Origin: Enhydrobacter aerosaccus
GTDB taxonomy: Bacteria; Pseudomonadota; Alphaproteobacteria; Reyranellales; Reyranellaceae
NCBI GenBank assembly: GCA_903832005.1
Contig: CAIKZO010000106.1
Coordinates: 1-55,573 of the forward strand
Length of the DNA: 55,573 nt
Reading direction: 5' to 3'
The translations under genes were made by a program, and so were the position numbers. Shown piece after piece: positions 7,430-16,101 of this stretch. The notes below the pieces were generated by a model. It did not search any database. It was not told the DNA's origin and saw only the letters and a list, made by a program, of their open reading frames with translations. The stretch's first letter is position 1, and each line of letters begins with the position of its first letter.

Positions 7430-7460
7430 TATCAATGATATCAATGATATCATTGATATC
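7428..7460. repeat. Four GATATC units at exact 9-bp spacing, containing a 24-bp palindrome
   Basis: GATATC begins at 7428, 7437, 7446 and 7455. The first three lie in the 8-bp palindrome TGATATCA; the last ends in G. Bases 7437-7460 form a perfect palindrome without a loop. The array begins at the stop codon of the GMC gene and sits between convergent genes. It could be a bidirectional terminator, a protein-binding array, or slipped-strand expansion. The same TGATATCA core occurs in the operator-like repeat at 1273-1324. Confidence 0.7.
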
Positions 7461-7544
7461 GGGGGGTGGGGGAAAATGAGACAAAGCGGCTAAAAGCCTT
7501 GTGCCATAGCTATCGGAGGTGTCCCGGGATTTGGGACATCCAGC

Positions 7545-8519
7545 CTATTCGAGCTTGATGTTGGCGTCCTTGATCAGCTGGCCGAGCAGGGTGCGCTGGC
7601 CGGCGAGCCACTGCTTGAAGTCGGCGGGCGTGTCGGCGACCAGGATGGCGCCGGAGGCGTCGAGCCGTTCCTTCACCTTGGCATCCTTGATCGCTTCGGC
7701 GCAGAGCTCCTGCATGCGGGTGACGATCTCGGCCGGCACGCCGGTGGCGGCAAACAGGCCGTTCCAGTCGTTCATGTCGAAGCCGGGGAAGCCGGACTCG
7801 GCGATGGTCGGCACGTCGGGGAAGATCGATACGCGCTTCTCGCTGGTGACCGCCAGGATACGGCAAGTTCCCGCCGAGTAAGGAGAGCGGATCGACGAGG
7901 TGGTGATGATCACCGAGTCGATTGCGTTGGCGCCGATGTCGCGCGCGGCGTCGGCGCCGCCGCGATAGGGGGCGTGGATCAGCTTGATGCCGGCCAGCTT
8001 CTGCAACTGCTCGCCGGCCATGTGCGCCATGCCGGCGGCCGGCGGCGTGCCGAAGCCGATCGTGCCCGGCTTCGCCTTGGCCGCATCGATGTATTCCTTG
8101 AGCGTCTTGGCCGGGAAGTCCTTCTTCACGGCCAGGACCTGCGGGAAGTCGGCCAGGCGGGTCACCGGGATCCAGGTCTTCTCGTAGTTGAACGGGATGT
8201 CCTTGATCAGGAATTCGTTGGTGATCTGGTTGGCGGCATCGACCAGGAAGGTCATGCCGTCACGCGGCGCCTGCATCACCGCCGTCTCGGCGACCAGCGA
8301 ATTGCCGCCGGTCCGATTGTCGATGATGACCTGCTGGCCAATGATGTCCGACACGCGCGCGCCCACGTTGCGGGCCACCGTATCGGCGGCGCCGCCCGCG
8401 GCGTAGGCCACGACCCAGCGCATCGGGCCGTTCGGCCACTTGGCCTGGGCCCAGCCGTGCCGCGCCAGGAAGGGCGCAGCAAGGCCGGCGGCGAGGAGAG
8501 CGCGGCGTGTCGGTTTCAT
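7545..8519 (-). CDS. Bug/TctC-family tripartite tricarboxylate-type solute receptor
   Basis: A 324-residue periplasmic binding protein. It begins MKPTRRALLAAGLAAP, a twin-arginine-like export signal, followed by the Bug-family core: WVVAYAAGGAADTVAR near the mature N-terminus, GQQVIIDNRTGGN, PAAGMAHMAGEQL, and IFPDVPTIAESGFPGF. These receptors bind carboxylates or other small organic anions. No TctA or TctB membrane subunits are nearby, as is usual for these expanded families. The start is one base after the stop of the 2-hydroxyacid dehydrogenase gene, making this the last gene of a four-gene minus-strand set. Confidence 0.9.
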   Translation of the reverse strand: MKPTRRALLAAGLAAPFLARHGWAQAKWPNGPMRWVVAYAAGGAADTVARNVGARVSDIIGQQVIIDNRTGGNSLVAETAVMQAPRDGMTFLVDAANQITNEFLIKDIPFNYEKTWIPVTRLADFPQVLAVKKDFPAKTLKEYIDAAKAKPGTIGFGTPPAAGMAHMAGEQLQKLAGIKLIHAPYRGGADAARDIGANAIDSVIITTSSIRSPYSAGTCRILAVTSEKRVSIFPDVPTIAESGFPGFDMNDWNGLFAATGVPAEIVTRMQELCAEAIKDAKVKERLDASGAILVADTPADFKQWLAGQRTLLGQLIKDANIKLE

Positions 8520-8520
8520 C

Positions 8521-9483
8521 TCAGACCACCAGTTCGGGAACGACCCACAACGGCGCCTCGCCACGCGCGATGCGCTGGACGTTGTCGAAGCCGTTGCGCA
8601 GGCGGGTGATGTTGCTCTCGAACGTCGGGCCGGCGAGGTGCGCGGTCAGGATGACGTTGTCGAGCTTGAGCAGGGGATTGTCCGGCGGGGTCGGCTCTTC
8701 GTCGAACACGTCGAGGCCAGCGCCGAACAACTGGTTCTTCGACAGCGCCTCGGTCAGCGCCTTCTCGTCGATCACCGGGCCGCGCGCGGTGTTCACGATC
8801 ACCGCCGACTTCTTCATCTGTGCCAGTTCGGCCGCGCCCAGCATGTGGTGCGTGCTGTCGTTCAGCGGCACGTGCAGTGAGATGATGTCGGAGGTGCGCA
8901 GGATTTCCGGCAGCAGGCGGAAGCGGACGTTGAGCGCGTCTTCCTGCTCTTCCTTGAGGCGCGCGATGTCGTAGTAGTGGACCTTCATGCCGAAAGCCAA
9001 CGCCAGCCGCGCGACCTTCTTGCCGATCGTGCCCATGCCGATGATGCCCAGGGTGCGATCGCGCACTTCGTGGACCTGCGGCGGGGAGTTGCCGTGCCAG
9101 CGGCCGCCGGTGACGTTGACATGCTGGGTGATCAGGCGGCGCGAGACCGCAAGCATCAATAGCATCGCGTGCTCGGACACCGCCGTCGAATTGGCGCCGC
9201 CGTTGGCGCAGAGCGGGACCTTGCTGGCGCGCGCGGCGTCGAGGTCGGCCTTGTCGTAGCCGGCGCTTAACAACTGGACGAGCTTGAGCTTGGGGGCATC
9301 CTTGTAAAGCTGCGGCTTCACATACTGCTGTACGAAGCCCACGAAGTAATCGGCGCCCGCGTAGGCCGCCTTCTGCTCGGGTGAATTATGCAGCGCCTTC
9401 ACGATCTCGAACCCCTTGGGCGCGAGGTCGTCGACCATCGACAATGTGTCCTTCGGACCGACGACTAGAATACGTTCAACCAT
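8521..9483 (-). CDS. D-2-hydroxyacid dehydrogenase (NAD-dependent)
   Basis: A 320-residue cytoplasmic enzyme of the D-isomer-specific 2-hydroxyacid dehydrogenase family, which interconverts 2-hydroxyacids and 2-ketoacids. The nucleotide-binding motif GIIGMGTIGKKVARLAL is followed by the acidic residue (YYD) that favours NAD. The family motif NTARGPVIDEKAL is present, as is a catalytic-His region (LTAHLAG) near residue 285. It lacks C-terminal ACT-type regulatory domains and so is not a full-length SerA. It lies 14 bases after the NHL-propeller gene and directly before the Bug receptor gene. Confidence 0.88.
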   Translation of the reverse strand: MVERILVVGPKDTLSMVDDLAPKGFEIVKALHNSPEQKAAYAGADYFVGFVQQYVKPQLYKDAPKLKLVQLLSAGYDKADLDAARASKVPLCANGGANSTAVSEHAMLLMLAVSRRLITQHVNVTGGRWHGNSPPQVHEVRDRTLGIIGMGTIGKKVARLALAFGMKVHYYDIARLKEEQEDALNVRFRLLPEILRTSDIISLHVPLNDSTHHMLGAAELAQMKKSAVIVNTARGPVIDEKALTEALSKNQLFGAGLDVFDEEPTPPDNPLLKLDNVILTAHLAGPTFESNITRLRNGFDNVQRIARGEAPLWVVPELVV

Positions 9484-9497
9484 CTCAATGACCTCCG

Positions 9498-10460
9498 TTA
9501 CGCGACTTTCTCGAGTTTCTGCAATGAGCGCAGGAATTTAGGCACCGGCACGCCCGGGAACGTGCTGGGCCAATTGGTGTAGCTGACTTCGCCGACATAG
9601 ATGCTGTTCTTGGAGTCGACGGCGAGGCCGTGCGGCGACAGGAACTTGCCGGTCTCCTGGCCGGGACCGGCTTCGCCGCCCAGGCGGGCGATCGTCTTGC
9701 CCTTCTGGTCGACGATGGCGAGGCGCGGGCCGAGGTTGGTGTGCTTGGTGTTGACGGGCATGCCCGGTCCCAACTCGCCGATGATGAAGTTCGGGTTCTT
9801 GCCGCCGCAGCAATAGAGCGCGCAAGGCCGGTGCATGTTGTTCCACTGCGCTTCGTACTTGCCGTTGCCGTCGAACACCTGCACGCGATGGTTCTCGCGG
9901 TCGGCGACATAGACCCAGCCGTCCTCGTCGGTGACGACGTTGTGCACGATGTTGAACTCGCCGGGATCGGTGCCGGTCGTGCCCCAGCACATCAGGTGCT
10001 TGCCGTCGGGTGAGTATTTGTGGACGCGGCTGTTGCCGTAGCCGTCCGACACGTAGATCTCGCCCTTGGGCGAGAGCGCGGTATGGGTGCAGCGGTTGAA
10101 CGGCTGGCCGCTCAGGAACGGCGCGGGCTGGTTGGGCACGCCGATTGTCAGCAGGATCTTGCCCTCGGTCGTGATCTTGCGGACCGTGTGATCGCCGTCG
10201 TCCGTGCAGTAGAGATTGTCGTCGCTGTCGATATGCAAGCCATGCGCGCGGCCGAACAGACCTTCGCCCCACGAGCGCAGGAAGTTGCCCTCGCGATCGA
10301 ACACCATCATCGGGTGCTGGCCGCGATTGAAGACGTAGACGCGGTCCTTGCTGTCGCAGGCTACAGCCGCGACGTCGCGGAACTCCCAGCCATCGGGCAG
10401 CTTGGCCCAGTTCTCGACGACGCGGTAACGATGTTCTCCGGAACCCAGAATGACGCTCAT
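9498..10460 (-). CDS. NHL-repeat beta-propeller protein
   Basis: A 320-residue protein with repeated NHL blades, for example DSKDRVYVFNRGQHPMMVFD, GEIYVSDGYGNSRVHKYSPD and DGWVYVADRENHRVQVFDGN, giving a six-bladed propeller. The family includes peptidyl-alpha-hydroxyglycine amidating lyases and many uncharacterised bacterial lyases or hydrolases. No signal peptide is seen. The start is a few bases beyond the GMC reading frame and the stop is 14 bases before the dehydrogenase, so it is co-transcribed. Its role may be lyase, lactonase or scaffold; I cannot tell which. Confidence 0.85.
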   Translation of the reverse strand: MSVILGSGEHRYRVVENWAKLPDGWEFRDVAAVACDSKDRVYVFNRGQHPMMVFDREGNFLRSWGEGLFGRAHGLHIDSDDNLYCTDDGDHTVRKITTEGKILLTIGVPNQPAPFLSGQPFNRCTHTALSPKGEIYVSDGYGNSRVHKYSPDGKHLMCWGTTGTDPGEFNIVHNVVTDEDGWVYVADRENHRVQVFDGNGKYEAQWNNMHRPCALYCCGGKNPNFIIGELGPGMPVNTKHTNLGPRLAIVDQKGKTIARLGGEAGPGQETGKFLSPHGLAVDSKNSIYVGEVSYTNWPSTFPGVPVPKFLRSLQKLEKVA

Positions 10461-10470
10461 TGCCCAAACC

Positions 10471-12164
10471 TCATGTCATCGTACTCGCGATCTTTTCCGC
10501 CACCATCAGGGTGGGGAAGTTGGTGTTGGCGCAGGGAACGATCGGGAAGACCGAGGCATCGACGACGCGCAGGCCCTGCACGCCCTTGACCCGGCCTTGC
10601 GTGTCGACGACCGACATCGGGTCGTCGGCGCGGCCCATGCGGCAGGTACAGGAGGCATGCCACACGCCGATCGTATTCTTCTTCACGAATTCCTCGAGCG
10701 CATCACCGTCGGTCATGACCTGGTCGAAGGTGAAGCCTTCGACCACGAAGTTCTCGATCATGTAGCGGCGCAGCGCCTGCGGCCCATCGAGCAGCTTGGC
10801 GATCACCGCGGTCAGCATCTTGTTCTTGTCGTTGACCACGCCGATCTTGCGCACCTTATCGGTGTAGGAGGCGGGGAAGGGCGTGTCGGCCACGGCCTTC
10901 ACCATGTCGGTCATCTGCAGTGCCGCCATCTTGCGGAAGCCGAACATCAGCCGGTCGACGTCGCGCTTGTCGGACAGGAGATTGAACTCGACCACCGGCT
11001 CGGCCCGCGAATCGCGTGACGCGAGCTTCACCTGGCCGGTCTCGGAATAGGTGCGGTTGATGAAGGTGAGCAGCGAGGCGATCTGCTCGCCCACCGCATG
11101 CCAGGCCGACTTGTTGATCACCGCGGTGAACATGTCGCCCTTGGGAATGCCGGGCAGGCCCGAGGAGTAGCGGATGCCCAGCTGGATATGCCGCCGCGTG
11201 TGGTGGTGGTGCGGTTGCCGCGGCGGATGAAGGACGAGAGCGAGATCGACGGATGATCCATCAGCCGCTGGCCGACACCTTCGAGGCCCACGACCACCGG
11301 GATGCCCATGTCGCGCAGGTGGCCGACCGGGCCGATGCCGGCCCGCATCAGGTGCGCCGGCGAATGGATTGCGCCGGACGACAGGATCACCTCGTTGGCG
11401 CGGAACTCGGTCTCCTTGCCTGCGACCATGGCGGTGACGCCGACGCAGCGCGTGCCTTCCATGATCAGCGCCTTCACCTGCGTGTCGGTCGAGATCGTGA
11501 GGTTGGGGCGCTTGCGGGTCTCGGCGTCGAGATAGCCCATTGCGGCCGAGACGCGCTGCTCGGAGGCGTTGGAATGCGTGACCGGGAAATAGCCGTCGAC
11601 AAACTCGCCATTCTGGTCGGGCAGAAAAGTCATGCCGGCCTGCTTGCAGGCCGCGGCGACGGCGGTGGCGTAACCGGTCCAGTGCTCGGGCGGGATGCGA
11701 CGCACCGGAATGCGGCCGTCGGTGCCGTGCCATTTGTCGGTGAAGTCGAGGTCGCGCTCGACCTTCTTGAAGAACGGCAGGACATCGTCCCAGCCCCAAC
11801 CCTCGGCGCCGCGGTTGACCCATTCGGCGAAGTCGGTCGGCGCGCCGCGGTTGGCCATCTGGCCGTTGATCGAGGAGCCGCCGCCCAGCACGCGCGCCTG
11901 CTCGTACTTGCGCAGCGGCGGACGGCTTTCGTGTGGGTTGTTGTGGCTCACGACCTGGGTCGTGACCTTGAGCTCGGTCCAATGGAAGCGGGGATCGAAG
12001 TAGGCGGTGCCGGAATAGGAGTCGCGGATTTCCGGCGGCTCCTGGCCGGGCGGCGTGTCCTGGCCGGCCTCGCATACCAGCACCTTGGTAGTGCCGCGGG
12101 CCGAGAGGCGGTTGGCCATGACCGAGCCGGCCGAGCCTCCGCCAACGATGATGTAATCGTACAA
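10471..12164 (-). pseudogene. GMC-family oxidoreductase, frameshifted
   Basis: A TTG at 12164 (upstream GGGGAAAC) starts an FAD-binding frame, MYDYIIVGGGSAGSVMANRL, that runs through EQARVLGGGSSINGQMANRG and VILSSGAIHSPAHLMRAGIG to FIRRGNRTTTT and then goes out of frame, stopping at 11118. The neighbouring frame takes over with HIQLGIRYSSGLPGIPKGD and carries the C-terminal catalytic part (GVWHASCTCRMG, VVDASVFPIVPCANTN) to the TGA at 10471. A single missing base near 11195-11210, inside a run of ACC/CGG triplets, explains the break. Repaired, it would be a full-length (about 565-residue) GMC enzyme heading the NHL, dehydrogenase and Bug receptor operon. Confidence 0.85.
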
Positions 12165-12247
12165 GAGCGTTTCCCCGTTTATTGCCCGCAGGCTAGCATG
12201 GTTGCGGGCGAAAGCGACGCTACCTAGTTTCGCCGGGGAGGTTTCGT

Positions 12248-12658
12248 ATGCCGGATATCACAACCGCAAACAGCGACATCGCCACGCCGGAGCTCATGAA
12301 AGAGATCTCCGCCGCCTTCAACAGCCGCGACGTCGACCGCATCGTGTCGCACTTCACCGAGGACGCGACCTTCTGGCTGGCGCGCGGCCCGGAGCCGGTC
12401 GGCCGCACCCTCGCGGGCCGGGAAACGATCCGCAAGACGCTGGCCGATCGCTTCAAGGTGATCCCGGACATGCGCTGGGACCACAAGGAATATATCTACG
12501 CCGGCAACCGCGCGATCTCGGTCTGGACCGTGCGCGGCAAAGGCGCCGACGGAGAGGATTTGAACTATCAAGGCTGCGACATCTACACGTTTCGAGGCGG
12601 GAAGATCTGCGCCAAGGACACCTACTGGAAGATCGTCGAGAGCAAGGACCGTCTTTGA
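12248..12658 (+). CDS. NTF2-like / SnoaL-type protein
   Basis: A 136-residue protein of the NTF2-like (SnoaL/ketosteroid-isomerase) cone fold. Signs are ELMKEISAAFNSRDVDRIVSHFTEDATFW at the N-terminus, GRETIRKTLADRF in the middle, and paired strands ending YTFRGGKICAKDTYWKI. Members bind small hydrophobic ligands or act as isomerases, dehydratases or hydrolases; the exact role is open. The start follows GGGGAGG with normal spacing. Its stop overlaps the TTG start of the next gene by four bases. Confidence 0.85.
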   Translation: MPDITTANSDIATPELMKEISAAFNSRDVDRIVSHFTEDATFWLARGPEPVGRTLAGRETIRKTLADRFKVIPDMRWDHKEYIYAGNRAISVWTVRGKGADGEDLNYQGCDIYTFRGGKICAKDTYWKIVESKDRL

Positions 12659-13236
12659 GAAGTACGCGGATAGCCGCGCTCGCTCTGGCGCTGATCACTG
12701 TCGGTGCAGGGGCCGGCCAGGCCCAGGACGCGCTCAGCCTCACGATCGTCGACTATGGAATTTACAAGCACCGGAAGGACGCCCAGCCCAACCCCAACTG
12801 GGAGGTGAGGCCGATCGGAAGTATTTGCCACGTTTCAACGACCCAGCGCGTGCCCACCGGCGACGGCTTTCAATTCGGCTTCCGCTTCCGGCTCCAGGGT
12901 CCCAAGAGGGGAACAGTCGTCAATCTCCTGCAGACGATCAGCTGGCCGGACACGACCAAGCAAACCAACCGTCCCACTCACATTGGCGGGATGAACTACA
13001 TCGGCTGGACCAATCGGCAGTCGAAGCCTGGGACCTTGACATTTCAACTCGCGGCCGGTGCCCGGACACTCGCGTCAATCGCCTTCAGCCTGATCGATGG
13101 GATCGGCGTCGAGGGTGAACCCGACGAAAGCTCGAGCTGCTTCCAGGTTTCGAGCCGAGACATCGCAAAATTGCCCAAATTGGCCGCGCAACGCGATCTT
13201 CCGGCAGGCGTTCTACAGGCAGGAGGCTCGTCATGA
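12655..13236 (+). CDS. Exported DUF3859-like protein
   Basis: A 193-residue protein. I use the TTG at 12655, which overlaps the previous stop (TTGA) and gives a full signal peptide (MRSTRIAALALALITVGAG, cut near GQAQD). The mature protein begins LTIVDYGIYKHRKD, resembling the start of DUF3859 domains, and has beta-rich segments (GFQFGFRFRLQGP; MNYIGWTN; GTLTFQLAAGARTLASIAF). Function is unknown. It overlaps the next gene by four bases (ATGA). Confidence 0.75.
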   Translation: MRSTRIAALALALITVGAGAGQAQDALSLTIVDYGIYKHRKDAQPNPNWEVRPIGSICHVSTTQRVPTGDGFQFGFRFRLQGPKRGTVVNLLQTISWPDTTKQTNRPTHIGGMNYIGWTNRQSKPGTLTFQLAAGARTLASIAFSLIDGIGVEGEPDESSSCFQVSSRDIAKLPKLAAQRDLPAGVLQAGGSS

Positions 13237-13475
13237 AGCACATCCTGCTCATCCTCGCGCTCGCCACGATCACGAGTGCCGCGTCTGCCCAGGAAATCCA
13301 GTCAAACGACGCCGCGATGGCCGCAAAGCAGGACATCGAACGCGCCGGCTATCGCGATGTGCGTGGCCTGGCGCGGGATAACGACGGTGTCTGGCACGGC
13401 CGGGCATTGAAGGGCAGCACCGAGGTTCAATTGCTCGTCGAAGAGGACGGCGCGGTCTGGGTGAATACGCCTTAG
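13233..13475 (+). CDS. Small exported protein, 80 aa (PepSY-like size)
   Basis: A Sec signal MKHILLILALATITSAASAQ is followed by about 60 mature residues (AAKQDIERAGYRDVRGLARD, then VWHGRALKGSTEVQLLVEEDG). The helix-then-strands order and length resemble a single PepSY-type domain, but the match is weak. It is third in a coupled three-gene plus-strand set, and its stop codon overlaps the stop of the convergent MetE-like gene by four bases. Confidence 0.75.
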   Translation: MKHILLILALATITSAASAQEIQSNDAAMAAKQDIERAGYRDVRGLARDNDGVWHGRALKGSTEVQLLVEEDGAVWVNTP

Positions 13476-14503
13476 GACAGTTCGCGGCGCACGATCGCCG
13501 CGCCCTCCGCGAGCGCCTTTAGTTTGCCGAAGGCCGTGGCGCGCGGCAGGTATTTCATCCCGCAGTCCGGCGCCGGCAGCAGCTTGTCGGGGCCGATGTG
13601 CTTCAGGCCGGCACGGATGCGCTCGGCAACTTTCTGCGGCGTCTCGATCGCGGGATCGCTGAGGTCGATGACGCCCAGCATCACCTTCTTGGGCGCCAGG
13701 TCCTTCAGCACGCCGAGATCGATCTTGGGCTGCGCTGATTCGATCGAGATCTGCTGCGCGATCGTGTCGGAGAGCTGCGGTAGGAAAGAGTAGCCCGTGG
13801 GCTTGAGGCCGGTGACGACGGCGGCATAGCCGAAGCAGAGATGCACGACCGTCGGCACGGTAATGCCCTGCAGCGCGCGATTGATCACCTTGACGGCGTA
13901 GCGGCTCGCTTCCTCGGGATTGTTGCGCAGCCACGGCTCGTCGAGCTGGATCACGTCGGCGCCGGCCTTCACCAGGTCGTGCGCCTCCGCGTTCACCGCT
14001 GCGGCGTAGTCCATGCACATCTCTTCATTGTCCTTGTAGAACTCGTTCTTCACCTGCTGGCCCATGGTGAAGGGGCCAGGCAGGGTGATCTTGGCGAGCT
14101 TGCTGGTGTTGGCTCGCAGGAACTGCATGTCGCGCAGTTCGACCGGCTGCGTCCGCTTGATCTTGCCGACGACCCGCGGCACCGGCGTGGTGTTGCCCGA
14201 CTTGTTGGTGAGGACGAACGGGTTCTCGTCGTCGACGCCTTCGAGCGCCGTCGCGAAGCGGTTGGAATAGCTTTCACGCCGCACTTCGCCGTCGGTCACG
14301 ATGTCGATGCCGGCGCGCTCCATGTCGCGGATGGCGAGCAGGGTGGCGTCGTCCTGGGCCTGCTCGAGATAGGCCTCATCGACCCGCCATAGTTCCTTGT
14401 AGCGCGTGCGGGGCACGATCTTGCTCAGCATAGCGCGATCCACCAGCCAGTCGGGCTGCGGATAAGAGCCGACGACGGTCGTCTGCAACAGGGTTTCGGC
14501 CAT
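13472..14503 (-). CDS. MetE C-terminal-type (cobalamin-independent methionine synthase-like) protein
   Basis: A 343-residue protein equal to the catalytic C-terminal half of MetE. Visible motifs are TTVVGSYPQPDWL at the N-terminus, DIVTDGEVRRESY, VIQLDEPWLRNN, and the zinc ligands: the His-x-Cys of VVHLCFG and the Cys of PAPDCGMKYL. Full MetE is about 750 residues; short forms act as methyltransferases with alternative methyl donors or are of unknown function. It is the last gene of the eight-gene minus-strand operon, 15 bases after an ABC permease gene. That position suggests it processes something the importer brings in, for example a methylated thiol or amine; this is inference. Confidence 0.85.
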   Translation of the reverse strand: MAETLLQTTVVGSYPQPDWLVDRAMLSKIVPRTRYKELWRVDEAYLEQAQDDATLLAIRDMERAGIDIVTDGEVRRESYSNRFATALEGVDDENPFVLTNKSGNTTPVPRVVGKIKRTQPVELRDMQFLRANTSKLAKITLPGPFTMGQQVKNEFYKDNEEMCMDYAAAVNAEAHDLVKAGADVIQLDEPWLRNNPEEASRYAVKVINRALQGITVPTVVHLCFGYAAVVTGLKPTGYSFLPQLSDTIAQQISIESAQPKIDLGVLKDLAPKKVMLGVIDLSDPAIETPQKVAERIRAGLKHIGPDKLLPAPDCGMKYLPRATAFGKLKALAEGAAIVRRELS

Positions 14504-14518
14504 GGGTACGCTCCTCGT

Positions 14519-15343
14519 TTAGACCGGCGCAGGGGCCGGTACGGCAGGTGAAGATCCGGCGGCGCCGGGACGGCTCTGGCGGCCGGCAGTCTGCCAGACC
14601 AGCGTGCGCCTTTCGACGGCACGCGCCAACAGGTCGAACAGGATCGACAGAAGCAGGATCATCAGGATCGCGGCAAAGACGTGGGCGCTGTCGAGGATGG
14701 TGCGATAGCGGCTGACCAGATAGCCGATGCCGGCGGACGAGGTCAGCATCTCGGAGACAACGACGCCGATGATGGTGAGCGCTCCGCCCAGTCGCAGGCC
14801 GGTGAGTACCGTGGGGATCGAGGCCGGAATGATCACGCGGGCAATCTGCTGCGGCAGTGTGGCGCCCATGCTGCGGGCGGCCAGGATGTATTGCGGGTCG
14901 ATGGTGCGGATGCCGGCGGCGGTCGACAGCATCACGGGAAAGAAGCCGTAGATGCCGGCGAAAGCGATCTTGGATTCCGAGCCGATGCCGAACCAGGCGG
15001 TAAAGATCGGATAGAGGATCACGATCGGTACAGCATAGAGGCTGGAAAAAACCGGCAGCATCAGCTTGCGCAAGGTGACGATGCCGCCGACCAGTGCGCC
15101 GGTCAGGATGCCCGCGCCACAGGCGATCAGCATGGCGATGCCGACTTCCGACAAAGTGACCAGCAACGCATCGAAATACTCTTCCCTTTGCGCCCACAGG
15201 GCCACGAGGGTCTTGGAGAGCGACGGCAGGAATAGTTCCGGCACCAGACCGGTTTGAGGCAGGCCTTCCCACAGCACGAGCAGCAGGACCAGGAGTCCCC
15301 AGCGGACGGTGGCGGGAGAGGGAAGGCGCATCGTCGGGCTCAC
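14519..15343 (-). CDS. ABC transporter permease (SsuC/TauC type), second permease
   Basis: A 274-residue inner-membrane protein of the nitrate/sulfonate/taurine importer class. It has about six hydrophobic helices and the EAA loop (YILAARSMGATLPQQIARVIIP) that docks on the ATPase. The GTG at 15343 overlaps the ATPase stop (GTGA); an ATG at 15331 is the alternative start. The C-terminus is an Ala/Pro/Ser-rich tail. The operon has one ATPase and two different permeases, so the importer probably uses a permease heterodimer. Confidence 0.9.
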   Translation of the reverse strand: MSPTMRLPSPATVRWGLLVLLLVLWEGLPQTGLVPELFLPSLSKTLVALWAQREEYFDALLVTLSEVGIAMLIACGAGILTGALVGGIVTLRKLMLPVFSSLYAVPIVILYPIFTAWFGIGSESKIAFAGIYGFFPVMLSTAAGIRTIDPQYILAARSMGATLPQQIARVIIPASIPTVLTGLRLGGALTIIGVVVSEMLTSSAGIGYLVSRYRTILDSAHVFAAILMILLLSILFDLLARAVERRTLVWQTAGRQSRPGAAGSSPAVPAPAPV

Positions 15344-16101
15344 TCAGGCTTGCGGATCTGCTGCCAGATCCGTTCGCGCAGCTTGCCGAATGTATCGGTG
15401 GCCATCATCTCGTATGTCCGGGGGCGCGGCAGATCGATGGTGATGCGGTCGATGATCCGGCCGGGGCGAGGCGACATGACCAGTACCTCGTCAGCGAGAT
15501 AGACCGCTTCGGTGAGGCTGTGGGTGATGAACACGACGGTCTTGCGCGTCTTCGACCAGATGCGCAGCAGCTCATGGCCCATGGTCATGCGGGTCTGCTC
15601 GTCGAGCGCGGCGAACGGCTCGTCCATCAGCAGCACCGGCGGATCCTGCACCAGCCCGCGCGCGATCGAGACGCGCTGCTTCATGCCGCCCGACAGTTCG
15701 TGCGGGTAGCGCGCACCGAAACCCTTGAGACCGACAAGATTGAGCATTTCCTCGGCCCGGCGGCGGCGTTCCGCGCGAGGCGTGCCGCGGAGCGCCAACG
15801 GGAACTCGGTATTGTCGAGCGACGTCAGCCAGGGAAACAGGCTCGCTTCCTGGAAGACAACGCCGACGCGCGACGGATCCGGCGCCGTGATCGGCCGGCC
15901 ATCGCACAGGATCGTGCCGCTGCTTTGGTGGCGCAGCCCGGCCAGCATCATCAGGAGGGATGTCTTGCCGCAGCCGCTGGGCCCCACGATGACCACGAAC
16001 TTTCCGGGCTCGACGCTCAGCGAGATGTCCTGCAGCGCAGGCACACCGCCCTCCGCGCCGGAGTAGACGTGGCTGAGACGATCGACTTCGATAGCGCTCA
16101 T
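15340..16101 (-). CDS. ABC transporter ATP-binding protein (SsuB/TauB type)
   Basis: A 253-residue ATPase with Walker A GPSGCGKTSLL, Q-loop VVFQEASLFPWL, signature ELSGGMKQRVSIARGL, Walker B VLLMDEPFAALD and the switch His in VVFITHSL. The ATG at 16101 overlaps the upstream permease stop (ATGA); a GTG at 16110 is less likely. It powers import together with permeases at 16098-16850 and 14519-15343 and the receptor at 16847-17815. Confidence 0.93.
   Translation of the reverse strand: MSAIEVDRLSHVYSGAEGGVPALQDISLSVEPGKFVVIVGPSGCGKTSLLMMLAGLRHQSSGTILCDGRPITAPDPSRVGVVFQEASLFPWLTSLDNTEFPLALRGTPRAERRRRAEEMLNLVGLKGFGARYPHELSGGMKQRVSIARGLVQDPPVLLMDEPFAALDEQTRMTMGHELLRIWSKTRKTVVFITHSLTEAVYLADEVLVMSPRPGRIIDRITIDLPRPRTYEMMATDTFGKLRERIWQQIRKPE

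Noticed and set aside
7520..7538. TGTCCC/GGGACA inverted repeat beside the Bug receptor end
   Set aside because: Six-base arms without a T-run; too weak to call a terminator.
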